From Mikania micrantha (Eukaryota > Streptophyta > Magnoliopsida > Asterales > Asteraceae), in assembly GCA_009363875.1 (NCBI GenBank), contig CM018694.1, positions 26,545,415 to 26,609,414 of the forward strand: a stretch of 64,000 bases of DNA, given 5' to 3'. The position numbers and the translations under genes are program-made. This document shows positions 11,136 to 23,130 of the stretch, one piece after another (within the stretch, counting starts at the first letter, position 1; every line of letters begins with the position of its first letter). The notes under the pieces were generated by a model, which saw only the letters and a list, made by a program, of their open reading frames with translations, was not told the origin of the DNA and made no database searches.

Positions 11136-12329
11136 TTAAAGAAGTAATAAACATATTTAGTGATGACTTACATGGAAATATGAAGATTTGAGAAATCACT
11201 ACAAATGTGGCTATGGTTTGGATCTAAGGAACTTGACAATCTTAAAACCTTAAGTTTATACAAGGATTATTACTTAAGTCCATCCTTGGATTTCGTTACG
11301 AAACATCATATTAAAACAAATGACTAGCACTTAATGACTAGGGCTATAGATTTTCAAGAATGAATCAAGTCTAACCACACAACATGAAGTCACAATTTAA
11401 TAGCAATCTATGACATGCGAAATAAGGGCCGAATCAAGACCATGAGTCACAAGTGTTAGCCAACAATAGGGCTAACACATACATGCACACAAATCACAAT
11501 AACTGATACTTATGAGTCAAATACAATGTGAATCAATACATGATCGTGAAAACTACTACAAGTACAACAAAGAGCGCGTGCATTCTTTATTTAAGCTAAG
11601 TCAACCACTTCTACACAAGGTGAGTTCATATGCCCCTTTTCTTAATCTTAACTGACTTCAAAGCTGGGGGCTGAGAAACATGCTAAACTTTTAACTACTT
11701 AAAAGTTTCTATTAACAGATTGCTTATATCATGATTTAGATAATAATTGTTTATCTTTATTATCGTTTATCATTAGATGTATGCTTGTTTGATTTTGTCA
11801 TACCTGAGATAGCTAGGAAGATATATGCCATTATAGCTTCCTGACACATGTATGCACTAGAATAATATAAGTTGTTAAGAATATATCTTACCACTGTTTA
11901 TTATTCTTACACGATATAACAACGGGAAAACCAAGGGGTTAACATGCCAATAACAATTACAAATAACAAGAATGATAATCATGATAGTGTAACTTCATGA
12001 TAACGAGATCATTCGCGCACTACTAACATTGTGTATAAGACAAGTTCTTATAACACTTCGTTCAAGTTAGTAAGAACACTCAACACGCTTTTGGGATGGC
12101 ATTCCCACACATACTATCACTACCTAGCAAGACTCTATTTAGAGCACATCTTATAACCGTCAGAGGATGCCGGTTAAGCAACCATAGATTAATTTGGGTA
12201 AACCACGGACACTAGTCACTAGGGTTTGGGGTAATCTAATGAAGTCACACCGGGCACGAGAGGTGCTATCATTCTAATTGATAACATTCATAAAATCTAG
12301 GGATCGTATTCATTCCAATAGATATTGTG

Positions 12330-12850
12330 GGAGGATATTTTACACGCTGGGCTGGTCAGTAATGTAAGCTTCTGAGATTATTACGTCTCAAACTAGGAAA
12401 CATGAGTAGGACACTTTACACGCCAGGCTGGATAGGGGTGACAGCTACGGGGACTATTATGTTCCTAGCTAGGTATCGAGTATGACATTTTACACGCCGG
12501 ACTGGTTAGTACTGACAGTCACAGAGACTACTAGGTCTCGCTCTAGATATCGAGTATGATATCTTACACGCCGGGCTAATCCGTAAGGAATAGCTAATAG
12601 AGACAATTATGTCTCTTTATTCAATTGTTTGAGCATTCTACACGCTGGGCTAATCAGTGATGATTAGCTACAGAAACGATTAAGTTTTATCCTAGATATC
12701 GAGTATGATATCTTACACGCCGGGCTAATCCGTAAGGAATAGCTACAGAGACAATTACGTCTCTTACTTTATTCATAGGGTTATTTTACATGCCGGCCTA
12801 TTCCGTAAGGAATGGCTAACAGAGATAATTATGTCTCTTCCTTTTTCATT
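12330..12850. repeat. ~110-bp minisatellite within LTR
   Basis: About six diverged copies of a unit with TACACGCCGGGCT, CGTAAGGAATAGCTA and ATTATGTCTC blocks. It holds the same position relative to the splice-like signals as the unrelated repeats in the other LTRs. Confidence 0.75.
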
Positions 12851-12972
12851 GCGGGGATAATCATACCGGGGAAATCATGGGTGAAATGAAATGGGTATCC
12901 ATCGTTGTATTGCAGGTAGTGTTGAGTTCAGTTGAGCATGTGGTGGGATGGCGTCTGGGCTTGACCCTTTCG

Positions 12973-12993
12973 TATGCCCTATATATAAGCATG
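12973..12993 (+). promoter_or_regulatory. Conserved TATGC..TATATATA..GCATG block
   Basis: Same block as at 43067, preceded by GTGGTGGGATGG and GGGCTTGACCC. Confidence 0.6.
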
Positions 12994-13300
12994 CTTGGCT
13001 GGATGAGACATTATCTGTAAATACAACCATGGAGAGGACATTGTGTGAAACATGGGAATCAATTATCAATACAACTGTGTGAAACATGGTGAACATGACT
13101 GACATAAATTCAATGGTTTTCAATACTAAACTTATGAACTCACCAACCTAGTGTTGACTTTGTTTAAATGCATGTTCTCTCAAGTGACGAACATGTTTAG
13201 TCACCAGGATTACAGGGACTTAGCTAGAGGACTTTAAGAAGACCTAGCTACTTTTGTGTTGCATACTTTTGGATGACAAAACCATGAATCATCTTTTGTA

Positions 13301-13322
13301 TATCTTGTACAGATACAAGATA
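13301..13322. other. Conserved LTR hairpin, plus LTR ending 13547
   Basis: TATCTTGT, loop ACAGAT, ACAAGATA; an AT-rich inverted repeat (TTAAATTA / TAATTTAA) follows about 40 bases later. Confidence 0.7.
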
Positions 13323-13549
13323 TGAACTCATTGATTCTTTTGGATAGATTTACTTAGTTAAATTATGAACTTACATTGTAATTTAACTTTGTAATTCTAC
13401 ATCATGTGTCATGTTATCATTTCTCATTATAAATCATGTGCCATACAAACAATCTGATCATCACGATTATCACAACGATATCGCACCCCGGGATCCTTCC
13501 GCCCGACGGGAAAACCCAATCCGTTCCCGCCGGCCCGAGGTGTGACAGA

Positions 13550-13566
13550 TTGGTATCAGAGCCATG
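13550..13566 (+). other. Primer binding site (Met-tRNA type)
   Basis: TTGGTATCAGAGCCATGG begins two bases after the LTR end, identical to the site of the intact element at 43579. Confidence 0.9.
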
Positions 13567-13713
13567 GTTAGAGAGAAATATAGGTCATATTACTTGAACG
13601 GTTTGGCCTAGACTATAACCTAGGGACCCTCATATAGAGATCATGTGACATAGGATTCTATTTGCATATGTCTTCCGCGTCTGATCACTGCATTAACCGG
13701 TTTTCTTTCGGTT

Positions 13714-13941
13714 ATGATCAGAATGCCGCCGAGAAGACAACCACCTGCTTTATTGCCACTACCACCACAGGACTCTGCACCTCACTCTTCCACACCGACA
13801 CCGCCTGAGTCTCCTCCACATCTACCACCTCCTCCACCGCCACCGCCTGTTTATCAGCTGGATCCTGCTACTGTGGCACTGGCCACCCTGCTGACTAGCC
13901 AATTGAGGGATGTGATCCCCGAGATGATAGGTGGTTTTTAA
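13714..13941 (+). pseudogene. Truncated Tekay gag (first ~72 codons)
   Basis: The frame opens with MIRMPPRR and a Pro-rich tract and runs to DVIPEMI, matching the first part of the gag at 43743, then breaks into unrelated AT-rich DNA. ATG at 13714 or 13723 is the start by homology. The rest of this element is absent, so only LTR, PBS and this stub remain. Confidence 0.85.
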
Positions 13942-14056
13942 TTCGAAAATAAATCACTATAACAAAATTAATTAAGTATTTACACGTTCGAACTCAAGTT
14001 CACTAAATCCCACTTCAAATCAATCGAATTGATGATCAACATGTTCTGGATTCATA

Positions 14057-14640
14057 GGGTTTTCATTATGCATGATATTTCAAACCTTCCTCTACAATTT
14101 AATTTGAATATCGAATCTGTTTAGGTCGAAACCCCCAAAAAGTTTTATCGAAGAACCCTAGAATTAAAAATCGTTTAATTCATTGTTGTAACATCAAATT
14201 AACATAGGGTTTTTCTTATTTGGGGTATTCTGAAACTCATAGTACCTTTTAATTTGATTTTGAACCCATCTCGATCAAAATCCCTAAAATCGTTTGTTTC
14301 AAGAACCCTAGAATTTGAACTTGGTCAATTTGTTATTGTTATATGAAATTGATATGGGGATTTCGTTTAGTACTATATTTCGAAACTTTCTGTGTGTTTT
14401 AATTTGGTTTTTAAACACATTGTAATAGAAACCCCCAAAACGCTTTTGATGATGAACCCTAGAAACTAAAATCACCTATTTCGTTGTTGTTGTAGGAATT
14501 TAACATAGTGTTTTCGTTAGATGGAACATCACGAAACTATCTGTGTAGTTTAATTTGGTTTTTGAATTCGTTTGGATCGAAAACCCGAAAACGGTTTCTA
14601 GTATGAATCCTAGAAATCAAAAACTTGTATTCGATATTAA
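14057..14640. repeat. Diverged ~150-bp tandem repeat, four units
   Basis: Units begin near 14057, 14207, 14350 and 14510. Each carries an initial GGGTTTTC-like block, GAAACT, TTAATTTG, TTTTGAA, a CCCCCAAAA-like block, GAACCCTAGAA and a T-rich TTGTTGT block. Divergence is high, so the array is old. Origin unknown. Confidence 0.65.
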
Positions 14641-15251
14641 AACTCGAATTACCATGGGGCTATGCTTAGTCGGCATGTTTAGGTTAGGTAGGAGTAGATT
14701 TTTAGCTGGTTTGATGTTGGATTGCAGGAGTTCGACTTATGTGTTGAGTTTCGGCAATGTTCCCGATCGAATTCATCTTCCAACGCTTCTTGGATCGATA
14801 GGTTGTATGAGAAACCTTCTAAAAGTGCCGATTATAGGATGAGGATGTTCAATTGTGTGGATTATGATCGAATTATGTGGTATTGATATGCATTTGTAAC
14901 GGTTTTGACTTAATGAGTTGTGAAATAGGTTTAATTCGACAATTATGGTATTAATCATGCTGACAACCGTTTACAATCATTAGTGTGAGTTATTTGAATG
15001 GTTAATTTGATTAATTTCAGTGAGTTAATGTGAATTTCGGTTTCCATCAAGATTATACATGAATTTTGACTTCCAAAAGTCAAATTCCCTAATTTGATGA
15101 TATTACAAGTATGATCCTTGTAGTTTTAATGTTTCTAGACCCATTTTGTTCAATTTTGGTCCCTTTAGTTTTGAAATTGTATGATTCCTTACAATTTCTG
15201 TTAGTTTTTGGGTTAATGGACCTAGCCCGGAATTTCGAATTGTCACAAAAT

Positions 15252-15395
15252 GGTAACAACGGAAGCTGTAACCACGGATAGATATGAAACAATGGTTATA
15301 AAAGCCACTGATCCTATCCGTGTTAAGGGATAACCACTGAGAGAGACCAAGGTATCTTCATCAGTGGTTTATCAAATTTCCGTTGTTAAGATAAT
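15252..15395. repeat. Inverted-repeat segment, possibly CACTA-derived
   Basis: TAACAACGGAA near the left end is matched by TTCCGTTGTTA near the right end. Inside are TAACCACGGATA versus TATCCGTGTTA and ACCACTGA versus CATCAGTGGT. Such ACAACGG subterminal repeats are common in plant CACTA elements, but no CACTA terminus was found. Confidence 0.35.
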
Positions 15396-15460
15396 CATTG
15401 AAGATTATCCTTTTACGTATTTATTTAAGGGTTTAAGAAATACATTCTTAACCATATTTA

Positions 15461-16566
15461 TTAGCTCATATTTATCATTCCCAATTTGGCCACAAACTTA
15501 GAAAAAGTTGTAGAGTCCAAGGGTTTGGTAAATATATCCGCTATTTGGTCACTTGTAGGGACATGTTCTGGGACAATTAGTCCCATTTCAAAACAGTCTT
15601 TAATGAAGTGATGCCTTATTTCTATGTGTTTGGTTTTTGAATGGTAGACATGATTCTTTATTATATTTTTGGCTGCTTCGCTATCTATTAGGAGAGGTGT
15701 TTTTAGTTAAGTTATTCCAAAATCCAGTAGTTGATATTGCAACCAAAGGATTTGGGCAGTGCAATGGGCTGCTGCAATATACTCAGCTTCTGCAGTTGAA
15801 TTTGACACCAATGTTTGCTTCTTGCTTTGCCATGACACTAAACAATCTGCAAAGAACTAACATCCTCCCGAAGTAGACTTTCTTGTGAGCGAGCTTCCAG
15901 CATAATCACTGTCTGAAAAACCAACAAGCTTACAACTTTGGTTAGCAGGATACCAGATATCTAGCATAGGATTGCCTTTCAGATATCTTAGTATCCTCTT
16001 CACAAATGACAAATGGGATTGTTTGGGGCTGATTGGTATCTTGCATAGACACATGTTGCATACATGATGTCTGGCCTTGATGCAGTAAGATACATCAAGG
16101 ATCCAATCATGCACCTGTAGAGGGTTTGATCTACAGGTTCACCATTTTCATCTGGACTTATTCCAGGACTTGTATCCATGGGGTTAGAATTTATTTTGCA
16201 ATCATTCATATCAAATTTATTTAAAAGATCTTTTACATATTTAGATTGATGAATGAAAGTCCCATTGGGGGTTTGTTTTACTTGGAGTCCTAAAAATGTT
16301 TTTAGTTCACTTAAAGTACTCATTTCAAACTTTGAAGACATTAATTTAGAAAATTGTTCACACAATGAACGTTTTGTTGATCCAAAGATGATGTCATCAA
16401 CATAAATTTGGACCAGCAAAAGTTCCTTGTTTACCCTCTTAATGAACAAAGTCTTATCAATGGTTCCCTGAGAAAATTTATTAGAAAGAAGAAATTGAGA
16501 GAGAGTATCATACCATGCTCTGGGTGCCTGTTTCAGACCATAAAGTGCTTTGTCTAGTCTGTACAC
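15461..16566 (-). pseudogene. Copia RT (C-terminal half) and RNase H, broken
   Basis: Minus-strand frames show RT blocks YRLDKALYGLKQAPRAWYD and YVDDIIFGS (around 16400), then SLMYLTASRPDIMYA, and RNase H pieces including SDSDYAGS, STSGGC and AEAEYIAA. The C-terminal DQIADIFTKPLD motif ends at the stop 15461-15463. At least three frame changes separate these pieces (near 16000, 15870 and 15700). Confidence 0.85.
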
Positions 16567-16602
16567 CCAATCAGGATGATGAACATCATCAAATCCTGGA
16601 AG

Positions 16603-16968
16603 TTAACACACATAGACTTCCTCCTTTATTGTCCCATACAGGAATGCACTTTTTATATCCATTTGATATACCTTTATGTTATGGGATATAGAAAATGCTA
16701 GGAAGAGTCTAATGGCTTCCAGTCTGGCCACTAGAGCAAAGGTTTCATCATAATTGATGCCTTCCTCTTGGCAGTAACCTTGCACTACCAATGGGGCTTT
16801 ATTTTTTATCACAATGCCTCTGTCATCTGTTTTATTTCTGAATACCCATCTAGTTCTGATAGGGTGTTTTCCTGCTGGCAAGGGGCAGAGAGTCCAAACG
16901 TTTTCTCTTTTGAACTGTAACAGTTCATCTTGCATAGCCTCTACCCAATTATTATCTTTGAGAGCTTC
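16603..16968 (-). pseudogene. Copia RT N-terminal part, broken
   Basis: Recognisable as the start of the copia reverse transcriptase: WTLCPLPAGKHPIRTRWVFRNK and VYQMDIKSAFLYG. A stop and frameshift separate it from the YVDD-bearing part to the left and from the integrase to the right. Confidence 0.85.
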
Positions 16969-17524
16969 CTAATATTTGGAAGGCTCAACTTGGGACAAGA
17001 GGGCTGCATGAAGGCAAAAGTTTGAAATCTGGCTCCTGGTTTGAACACCATTATTTAGATCACCTAAGATTTGTTCTAGAGGATGATTTCTACTGAAAGG
17101 AATGATGTCCAAACAATTATTTGAGGAGGCATCATCGGAAGAAAGTGAGTTTTCAGTGGGGCCTGGAAAATTTTCTGAAAGGGAAACATGACCATTTTCA
17201 GGAACATCTACATGTGTATTATCCAAGGCAGGGGATAAAGGAGTAGATATTTGTTCATCTGGGTCTTGAGAATTTATTTGATAAGAAGGAAGGGAGGTAA
17301 ATAATTTAGATACAGAACACTCCTCAAGAGAGGATAGATCTTCAGAAGTTTGACAAGATTCTGAAGAAGAAGAAGAAGGGGTAGAAGAGATGTAGGTGAA
17401 GCTTTCAAGATCGAAGAGGTCATCAGGAGCAGAAGGGAAGGATGAGGTTTATGCAGACTAATTGAATTTGACATCAATAGTTTCCTCAACAATTTTGGTC
17501 CTGAGATTGAAAGCTCGGTAAGCC

Positions 17525-18736
17525 TTAGAGGTCTGAGAATATCCAAAAAAAATACCCTGAGTCAACTTTAGCAGCAAACTTGGATAAAGAGTCTTTTGTG
17601 TTCAGAATGAAACACGAACACCCAAAGACTTTAAAGAAAGAGATGAGAGGCTTTATGTTATGAAGGACTTCATAGGAAATCTTGTTATGTCTTTTCACAA
17701 TGTGAACTCTGTTTAAGACATAGCAAGCAGTTTTCACTGCCTCAGCCCAGAAGGATAAGAGTAATCCTGAATCTGCAAGAATAGTTCTTGCTGCTTCAAT
17801 AAGTGTCCTATACTTTCTTTCCACAACTCCATTTTGAGCAGGAGTTCTAGGAACACTATATTGTCTGAGGATTCCTTTAGAGATGCAGAACTTATCAAGA
17901 ACATGGTTCTTGAATTCAGTCCCATTATCACTCCTTATTGTTTTGACTGGAAGACCAAATTGTCTTTCAAGTTGGGTGATAAGGGCAATTATTTTATCAG
18001 AAGTCTCATCTTTGCTGAAGAGAAAGAAGGTCCAGCAAAATCTTGAGTAGTCATCCACGACAACTAAACAGTATTTATTTCTTGCCAAACTGGCTACCTT
18101 CACTGGACCAAAAAGATTCATGTGAAGTAGATTGAGATAGTTAGTTGTTTTGGACTCCTCAATAGACTTATGTGATGTTTTATGTTGCTTTCCTTTTAAG
18201 CAAGATTCACATTGACCTTCAAAGTGAAATTCTTTGGAAGGTAATCCTCTTACTAAAGAAAGGGTAGAAAGCTTATGAAGAGATTGGTGGTTGAGGTGAC
18301 TGAATCTTCTGTGCCAAAGGGCAGTTTCAGAAGATGATGCCTTGGCTATCAAACAAGTAGGATAGGATGTTTGAGAATCAGTGGGCATATCTACAACGTA
18401 GACATTTCCACTTCTTTTAGCCGTTAGCAAGGTGTGTTGATCAATTAAGATCTTTATTTTTGAATTTATTTCAGGAGAAAGAATTTTGCAACTGTCCTTA
18501 GTGAAGAATGAACTAAAATTTTTGTCAACTAATTGAGAAAAACTCAAGAAGTTAAACTTGAGATTTTCAACTAAGCTTACATCCTTAAAGTGCAGTTTTC
18601 CACTCAGGACAGAACCATACCCTACTATCCAAACTTTTACATTATTCCCAAAGGAAACAGATCCTCCATTCTTTCGAATGAAGTTATTTAAAATGGATCT
18701 GCATCCGGTCATGTGCCTAGAGCCTCCACTGTCCAC
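17525..18736 (-). pseudogene. Copia protease tail and integrase, broken
   Basis: One 403-codon stretch starts in the protease region (MDSGGSRHMTG, aspartic D-S-G), then the GAG-pre-integrase HHCC motif (LWHRRFSHLN .. CESCLKGK), then the integrase core with DDYSRFCWTFF, IRSDNGTEF and the PAQNGVVERK glutamate block. All three acidic residues are visible. It ends in frameshift at 17525; the linker to RT (17000-17546) is spread over two other frames. Confidence 0.88.
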
Positions 18737-19124
18737 ATACTATAGATGATTTTGGTTTGAAGAAGGTCTCTACACATGACAATTAATTGTAATAGGTTAG
18801 ATATGGGTCTTATTTTTATTTTTAGAAGAAGGAGAAGGTGTTTATTTGTTTTGCTGTGTGTTATTCATCAATTTCTGCATCATCAGTATCAGTTGTTTAT
18901 GATTGTGATGCAAGATATTGATTTGTGAATCCATGGAAAGAGGGTTCACATCAGCAGGAGAGTGGGTAGCAGGATTCACCATGGGATAAGAAGGTGGTGT
19001 TCCAAGGATGGAAGGCCCAGGTAGAGCAGATGAAGGAGAAGAAAAGTGAGGAGAAGGATGAGAGCTAGATATTATTTAACTGTTTGCTGAAGATCTATTA
19101 GCCTTCTTTGATTTCTTCATCTTA

Positions 19125-21532
19125 TTAGGGGGGGTTCCAATTAGAAGAGGAATCCTGATTGGCTTTCAATCTTTCAGCATTTAGTTTTTCTCTTGCTTTC
19201 TTCAAGGGAGTTTTTGTCCAACAATTTTCAGTAGTATGATTATACTTGAAGCACTTTAGACACGCAGGAGATAGAGAGGAGAAATTGGGGATGAAAGGCT
19301 TATTTTTCTTCATTATTAGATAAGGGGAATGAGGATGAGAAGGAGGAAATATGATGTTAAACATGGGCCTATTTCCTTTGTCAAGGCGGGCAACATGATT
19401 ATCAGAAGTTTTAAGAAGACTTGTACCTTCCAACTTTGAGTAGAGCTCATGGTTGGAGCAATCTCAGTTTGTTCAGAAGCATTATTATTTTGATCACTTT
19501 CCAAGGGTGTTTCCTCCAGTTTCTCAACGTTAGTTTCAGTGGGATAAACAAACGTAGGAAACTGTGGAGGTTGGTACACTATTGGAGGTGTGATTGTTAT
19601 GGATGGAATTTCATCCAGAAGAAAGGTGGGGGAAATGGGCTCAGAATTAGTCTCATTCATTTTATTGTCAATCGGGGTGTAGTCCTCTGGAGGACTAGTG
19701 TGTTTAAACCCGATTCCAAATTTGGCCTTGCTGTGAACTTGCTTACTTAAAAGCATTTTGAACCCTTTGCAGGATTCAACCCACTTGTCACAGCTGACCT
19801 TGGTCTGAGACAATTCATCTCTATAAGCTGCATATTTTTCATTTTGCAAGTCAAATAGAGCTTGTAAGTTGGACTTTTCAGTCGTTAGAACAAAGATTTG
19901 ACTGTCTTTATTTTTTTATTAATTTCTCTATTTCAAAATTTTTATTATCTAGCAATTGCTCCAAATCCTGATTTTGTTGTTGAAGCAACACATTGGCTTT
20001 CTTTATTTTTGCAGAAGCCTCTATGCATGCATCGGTACATAGTTTTTCTAGACTGGAAGAAGATACCTGCGCATCAGGAGTGTCTGTAGCAGATTGTTCA
20101 GAAGGAGAAGAGTCGTCACCAATAGCCATAAGAGCAAAATCTGTTGGTTTAGAGGTGATGAGGGCATACCCTACATCTTCAGGCAGGCTACTCCAGTCGA
20201 CATACTCTTGGGTGAAGAAAGCCGGTTGAGTGGAAGAAGGGGACTGGACAGCAGGGCGTGGTACATTTATTGGAGAGGAGGATGGTGCAACAATTTGAAG
20301 CGGTGCAGGCGTAAGTTGATACATGCTACCATTGGCAGCTTGTACAAATTGTACATTGGTAGGAGGAGGGGTCTGTACAATGTTTGCTGACTCCTGAGGA
20401 TTGTTGTGTCTTCTGAAAGAGGAAGAAGAATAAGAAGAAAAAGGTACAGAAGAAGTATGTGATTGTGATTAGGGAAAGTCACATACGGTGAAGAATTTGA
20501 GTTGGGGGCATTTTTGCGTTCCTTGAAAAAGTGTCCAGTGCCATGACATCTATAGCATTGGACCTTAGCCTTATTTAGATTGAACTTGGTTTTCCCTTGT
20601 ATACCAGGAAATTTCCTTCCAGTCCTCTTGTAGAAATTATTTGTTCTTATACTCAAGAGAGCCAGTTGGTGAAGAATCTCCATCTCTTTCAAGTCATCAC
20701 CTGGAAATTGATGGAGATCATCCATGATAAAACACAGATGATCAGAAATAAGAGAGTGGTCATCACAGGAAGAAGAAGAAGTGATGCCAGTGGTTATGTC
20801 AATATATTCATCATAACCCTGATCATTCGACTCAGAGTTATGACTCAGAAGAGCTGTGTTCCCTTGAACATACTCTTCAGTTGATATACCAGACTTTATT
20901 AGTTTTCTTTTCTGGTCAATCTCTCACTCAAAGGTGAGCAACTTACCATGAAGTTGGGTAAGCGAGAGTTTCCCAAAGTCTGAAGAGGATCTCATAACAG
21001 TGGAATAGGTTTCCCATTTTTCAGGTAGAGATCTCAATAAGCGGTTTAGAACAGAGACATGGGGTACACTTGACCCGCTAGTTTCAATTCACTTAAGAGA
21101 GAAGTGAATCGTTCAAACTGATGAGTCAGTGACTCATTATTTAGTTGGGAGAATGTCTCGTATTGTTGAGCTAATATCTCCCTGGTATTAGCCACAACAT
21201 CTTCGTACCACCGAATTGCTCTTTTAGAGCATCCCACAAGTCTTTAGCAGACTCATGGTGAAGAAGACCAGAGTATATTTCATTAGGAAGGGCCATAGCC
21301 AGTTGAGCATGTGCCTTTGCATCAAGCTCCAACTTCTGGTAATCCTCTTCGGTGTAGTTCCGAGGATCTTTCGGGACATCGTTTCCAGTCTCCGTGTCCA
21401 GGACCGTTGGTTTATGCGGTCCGAACACGACAGACTTCCAACATCCTGTATGATTATTGGACAGGAAGTGTAACATCCGCCTCTGCCAAATGTTATATTA
21501 ATGCCTGACCAAGATTGGTGGCTTCGTGGCAA
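19125..21532 (-). pseudogene. Copia gag, broken, with two zinc knuckles
   Basis: N-terminal UBN2-type gag (EEDYQKLELDAKAHAQLAMA .. AKDLWDALKEQFGG, about 21476-21180) continues in another frame with YETFSQLNNESLTHQFERFTS. The first knuckle is CYRCHGTGHFFKER, its last Cys replaced by Arg. A Ser/Thr-rich region with a coiled-coil-like stretch (LEQLLDNKNFEIEKLIKK) follows, then a second knuckle CLKCFKYNHTTENC near 19250. Several frame changes. The long gag with two knuckles resembles larger copia lineages; clade not certain. Confidence 0.75.
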
Positions 21533-21787
21533 AACCAGTGTTATGAGGGTCTAGGGTGAATTTCTCTACCATTGGTTCACAAATAGTTATGAGCAAATCA
21601 ACGAGTGATGAGTTCTCAAAGTGATTTGTTAGAATTATCTTTTGAACACAGTGTAGTTCAAAGACAAAACTCCTACAGATTTAAAGAAAATAGAAAGACA
21701 GAAAAGACAATGCAGAAAATTAAAAAAACAAGATATAAGTGAGACTTTGAGTTTTAGTCTTGATGGTTAAACCAAGACTAATGACAA

Positions 21788-21803
21788 GGCTCTGATACCA
21801 ATT
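21788..21803 (-). other. Copia primer binding site (Met-tRNA type)
   Basis: Minus strand ATTGGTATCAGAGCC directly follows the LTR end at 21806. Confidence 0.85.
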
Positions 21804-21805
21804 AT

Positions 21806-22502
21806 TGAGCTACAAAAACCTTGAGGAGTAGCTGTTTTACCAGGAACAAGGCTTTATATACTTAGTCAAAGCTTTGGTTTTAGCTCCCTCTAAAGTTTTG
21901 CAAAAAGTTATTTTTCGTTGTTTTAGTTTTCTTGCCTAGAAAGAGAGAAGAGAAAAGATAAAACACAAGGAATTTTGGGGAAGTAATTCAAATTATTCAG
22001 AGAACGTTGGGACTTAAATACCCAAACATTCTGAGATACAAGACAAGAAGTAATAAGACAAATAGCTGACATTGTTACAGACACTGATACAACAGACTAG
22101 TACAAATACAAAGTCAACAACAATGGAAACAAGAGTCTTCAGTAGTCTTCAGGTCTTCTGAGGTTGAAGTAGATGTACTGGAGTTCAGCGTTTATTCTTT
22201 CGAAAGATGTTCATCGGAAGCTGATTAAGTAATCAGTTATTTGGGAAGAGGAGATTGTCTTCCGAGTCATTTGACTTCTTCCGATACAATGGTTGTCTTC
22301 CGAAGATGTCAAGATCAACTATTGTCTTCTGAGGTAGATAGGTTCAGTGGCAGTTCTTTTTGGCGAAGCTTCCGCTGATGGTCTTCCGATACTTAAGCGG
22401 TTCTTCGATTTGGAAGAGAAGCATCCGCGACTTTGTTATTCCGTTGTTTTATTCAAGTGTCTGGCTTCAGTGTTTTTGCTCATCAGTCCTTATTTTCCAA
22501 CA
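21806..22502 (-). repeat. Copia 5' LTR (697 bp)
   Basis: Minus strand starts TGTTGGAAAATAAGG at 22502 and ends GTAGCTCA at 21806. TATA-like GGTATTTAAGTCCC lies near 22010-22025. Just upstream in sense order is an array of CTTCCGA/TCGGAAG motifs (22190-22400). Confidence 0.8.
22190..22400. promoter_or_regulatory. CTTCCGA motif array in copia U3
   Basis: About seven CTTCCGA or TCGGAAG heptamers, both orientations, immediately upstream of the LTR TATA-like box. The placement suggests an enhancer-type array; factor unknown. Confidence 0.45.
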
Positions 22503-22873
22503 TCCAGCCTTATATGCAGAATTCGTTACGGGTGAACAAGCATTCCAAGTTAACATCGAAGTACTTTGGGCCCTTCCTGATCGTGGGTAAGGTGGGAAAT
22601 GTGGCGTATCGTTTGGATTTGCCCAATGAATCACAGATTCATCCGGTCTTCCATGTGTCATTGTTAAAACCGGCCAGTGGACCACCAGATAAGGTGATGC
22701 CCCTTCCGGTTGATGCTCGGTTCCAATAAAAGCCATGGAAGATAATAGACAGAAGGTTGGTAAAAAGGGGTAACATGGCAGCCATGAAGGTTTTGGTTCA
22801 GTGGGAAGGACAGTCGGTTCAGGAAGCCACGTAGGAGTTTTGGATGAGAAGCAGATATGCTTTCCGGATTTAA
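22503..22873 (+). pseudogene. Reina-type chromovirus pol C-terminus with chromodomain
   Basis: The plus-strand frame gives the integrase C-terminal block SKYFGPFLIVGKVGNVAYRL and IHPVFHVSLLKP, then a chromodomain (MKVLVQWEGQSVQEAT .. EFW). Two in-frame stops: TAA near 22728, and TAG where the chromodomain Trp is expected. It starts exactly at the copia LTR boundary. A chromovirus chromodomain normally targets integration to marked chromatin; this copy is dead. Confidence 0.8.
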
Positions 22874-22927
22874 AGGATTGGGTTGAAGGATCTTTTTGAG
22901 GACAAAAAGATGTTATGGGGGAAGTCT

Positions 22928-23130
22928 TGTTACGTGCGTTTTTGTATATGTTTTTCTTATTTCCATATGTTTCCATTGTTAAGGTTAGCATGGTAGATTT
23001 TTTATTTTTGAGGGTTTATTATGTAATTTGGATTATTATTTAAAGCAATGCAAATTGATGCTAGAGGATTATCCAGAAATTAACCAAGTTTCCTATCTCT
23101 TAGAAAACTTCTTCTTCAACCCTATCAGAT
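22928..23130 (+). repeat. Reina-type 3' LTR, right end uncertain
   Basis: A purine run (GTTATGGGGGAAGTC) acts as PPT and is followed by TGTTACGTGCG, the likely LTR start. The end is not defined; the CA near 23130 is a guess. Confidence 0.45.

Larger units (their letters stand above)
9210..13547 (+). repeat. Tekay LTR, plus strand, 5' edge uncertain
   Basis: Ends in GTGTGACA at 13547, directly before a Met-tRNA PBS and gag start. Blocks shared with the other LTRs: AGTTTAACGTTCTGAA (about 9572), TTTTACAATTTTGAAACTC (about 9748), TATA box, CT-rich leader, donor CAAG/GTATG at 10103, CGAACC array, GGCCCA array, donor AAG/GTGAGT at 11620, minisatellite (12330-12850), TATATATA block (12973-12993), acceptor near 13184, and the TATCTTGT hairpin (13301-13322). 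The TGTAACATC start is not visible, so the left end is truncated or diverged. Confidence 0.75.
13942..15460. other. Non-coding region between gag stub and copia relic
   Basis: No convincing gene. It contains the tandem repeat at 14057-14640, a 95-codon open stretch (14555-14842) with no recognisable domain that overlaps the repeat, a moderately repetitive-looking stretch at 15100-15240, and an inverted-repeat segment at 15252-15395. Confidence 0.5.
15461..22502 (-). mobile_element. Decayed Ty1/copia element, 3' LTR missing
   Basis: In sense (minus) order: LTR 22502-21806, Met-tRNA PBS, gag with two CCHC-type knuckles and a coiled-coil-like middle region, integrase, RT, RNase H, stop at 15461. 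No PPT or 3' LTR follows the pol end. Its LTR abuts the Reina-type fragment at 22503 exactly, so it probably inserted into that element and the other half was later lost. Confidence 0.85.

Noticed and set aside
12330..12850. Regular repeats as a CRISPR array or centromeric satellite
   Set aside because: Units are adjacent, diverged and lie inside an LTR; no spacers and no long homogeneous array.
13714..13941. Gag stub as the start of an autonomous element
   Set aside because: The frame ends after ~75 codons and no pol follows on the plus strand; the next coding is an unrelated copia on the minus strand.
14555..14842. 95-codon frame as a small gene
   Set aside because: It overlaps the tandem repeat, has no recognised domain, no clear promoter and no splice context.
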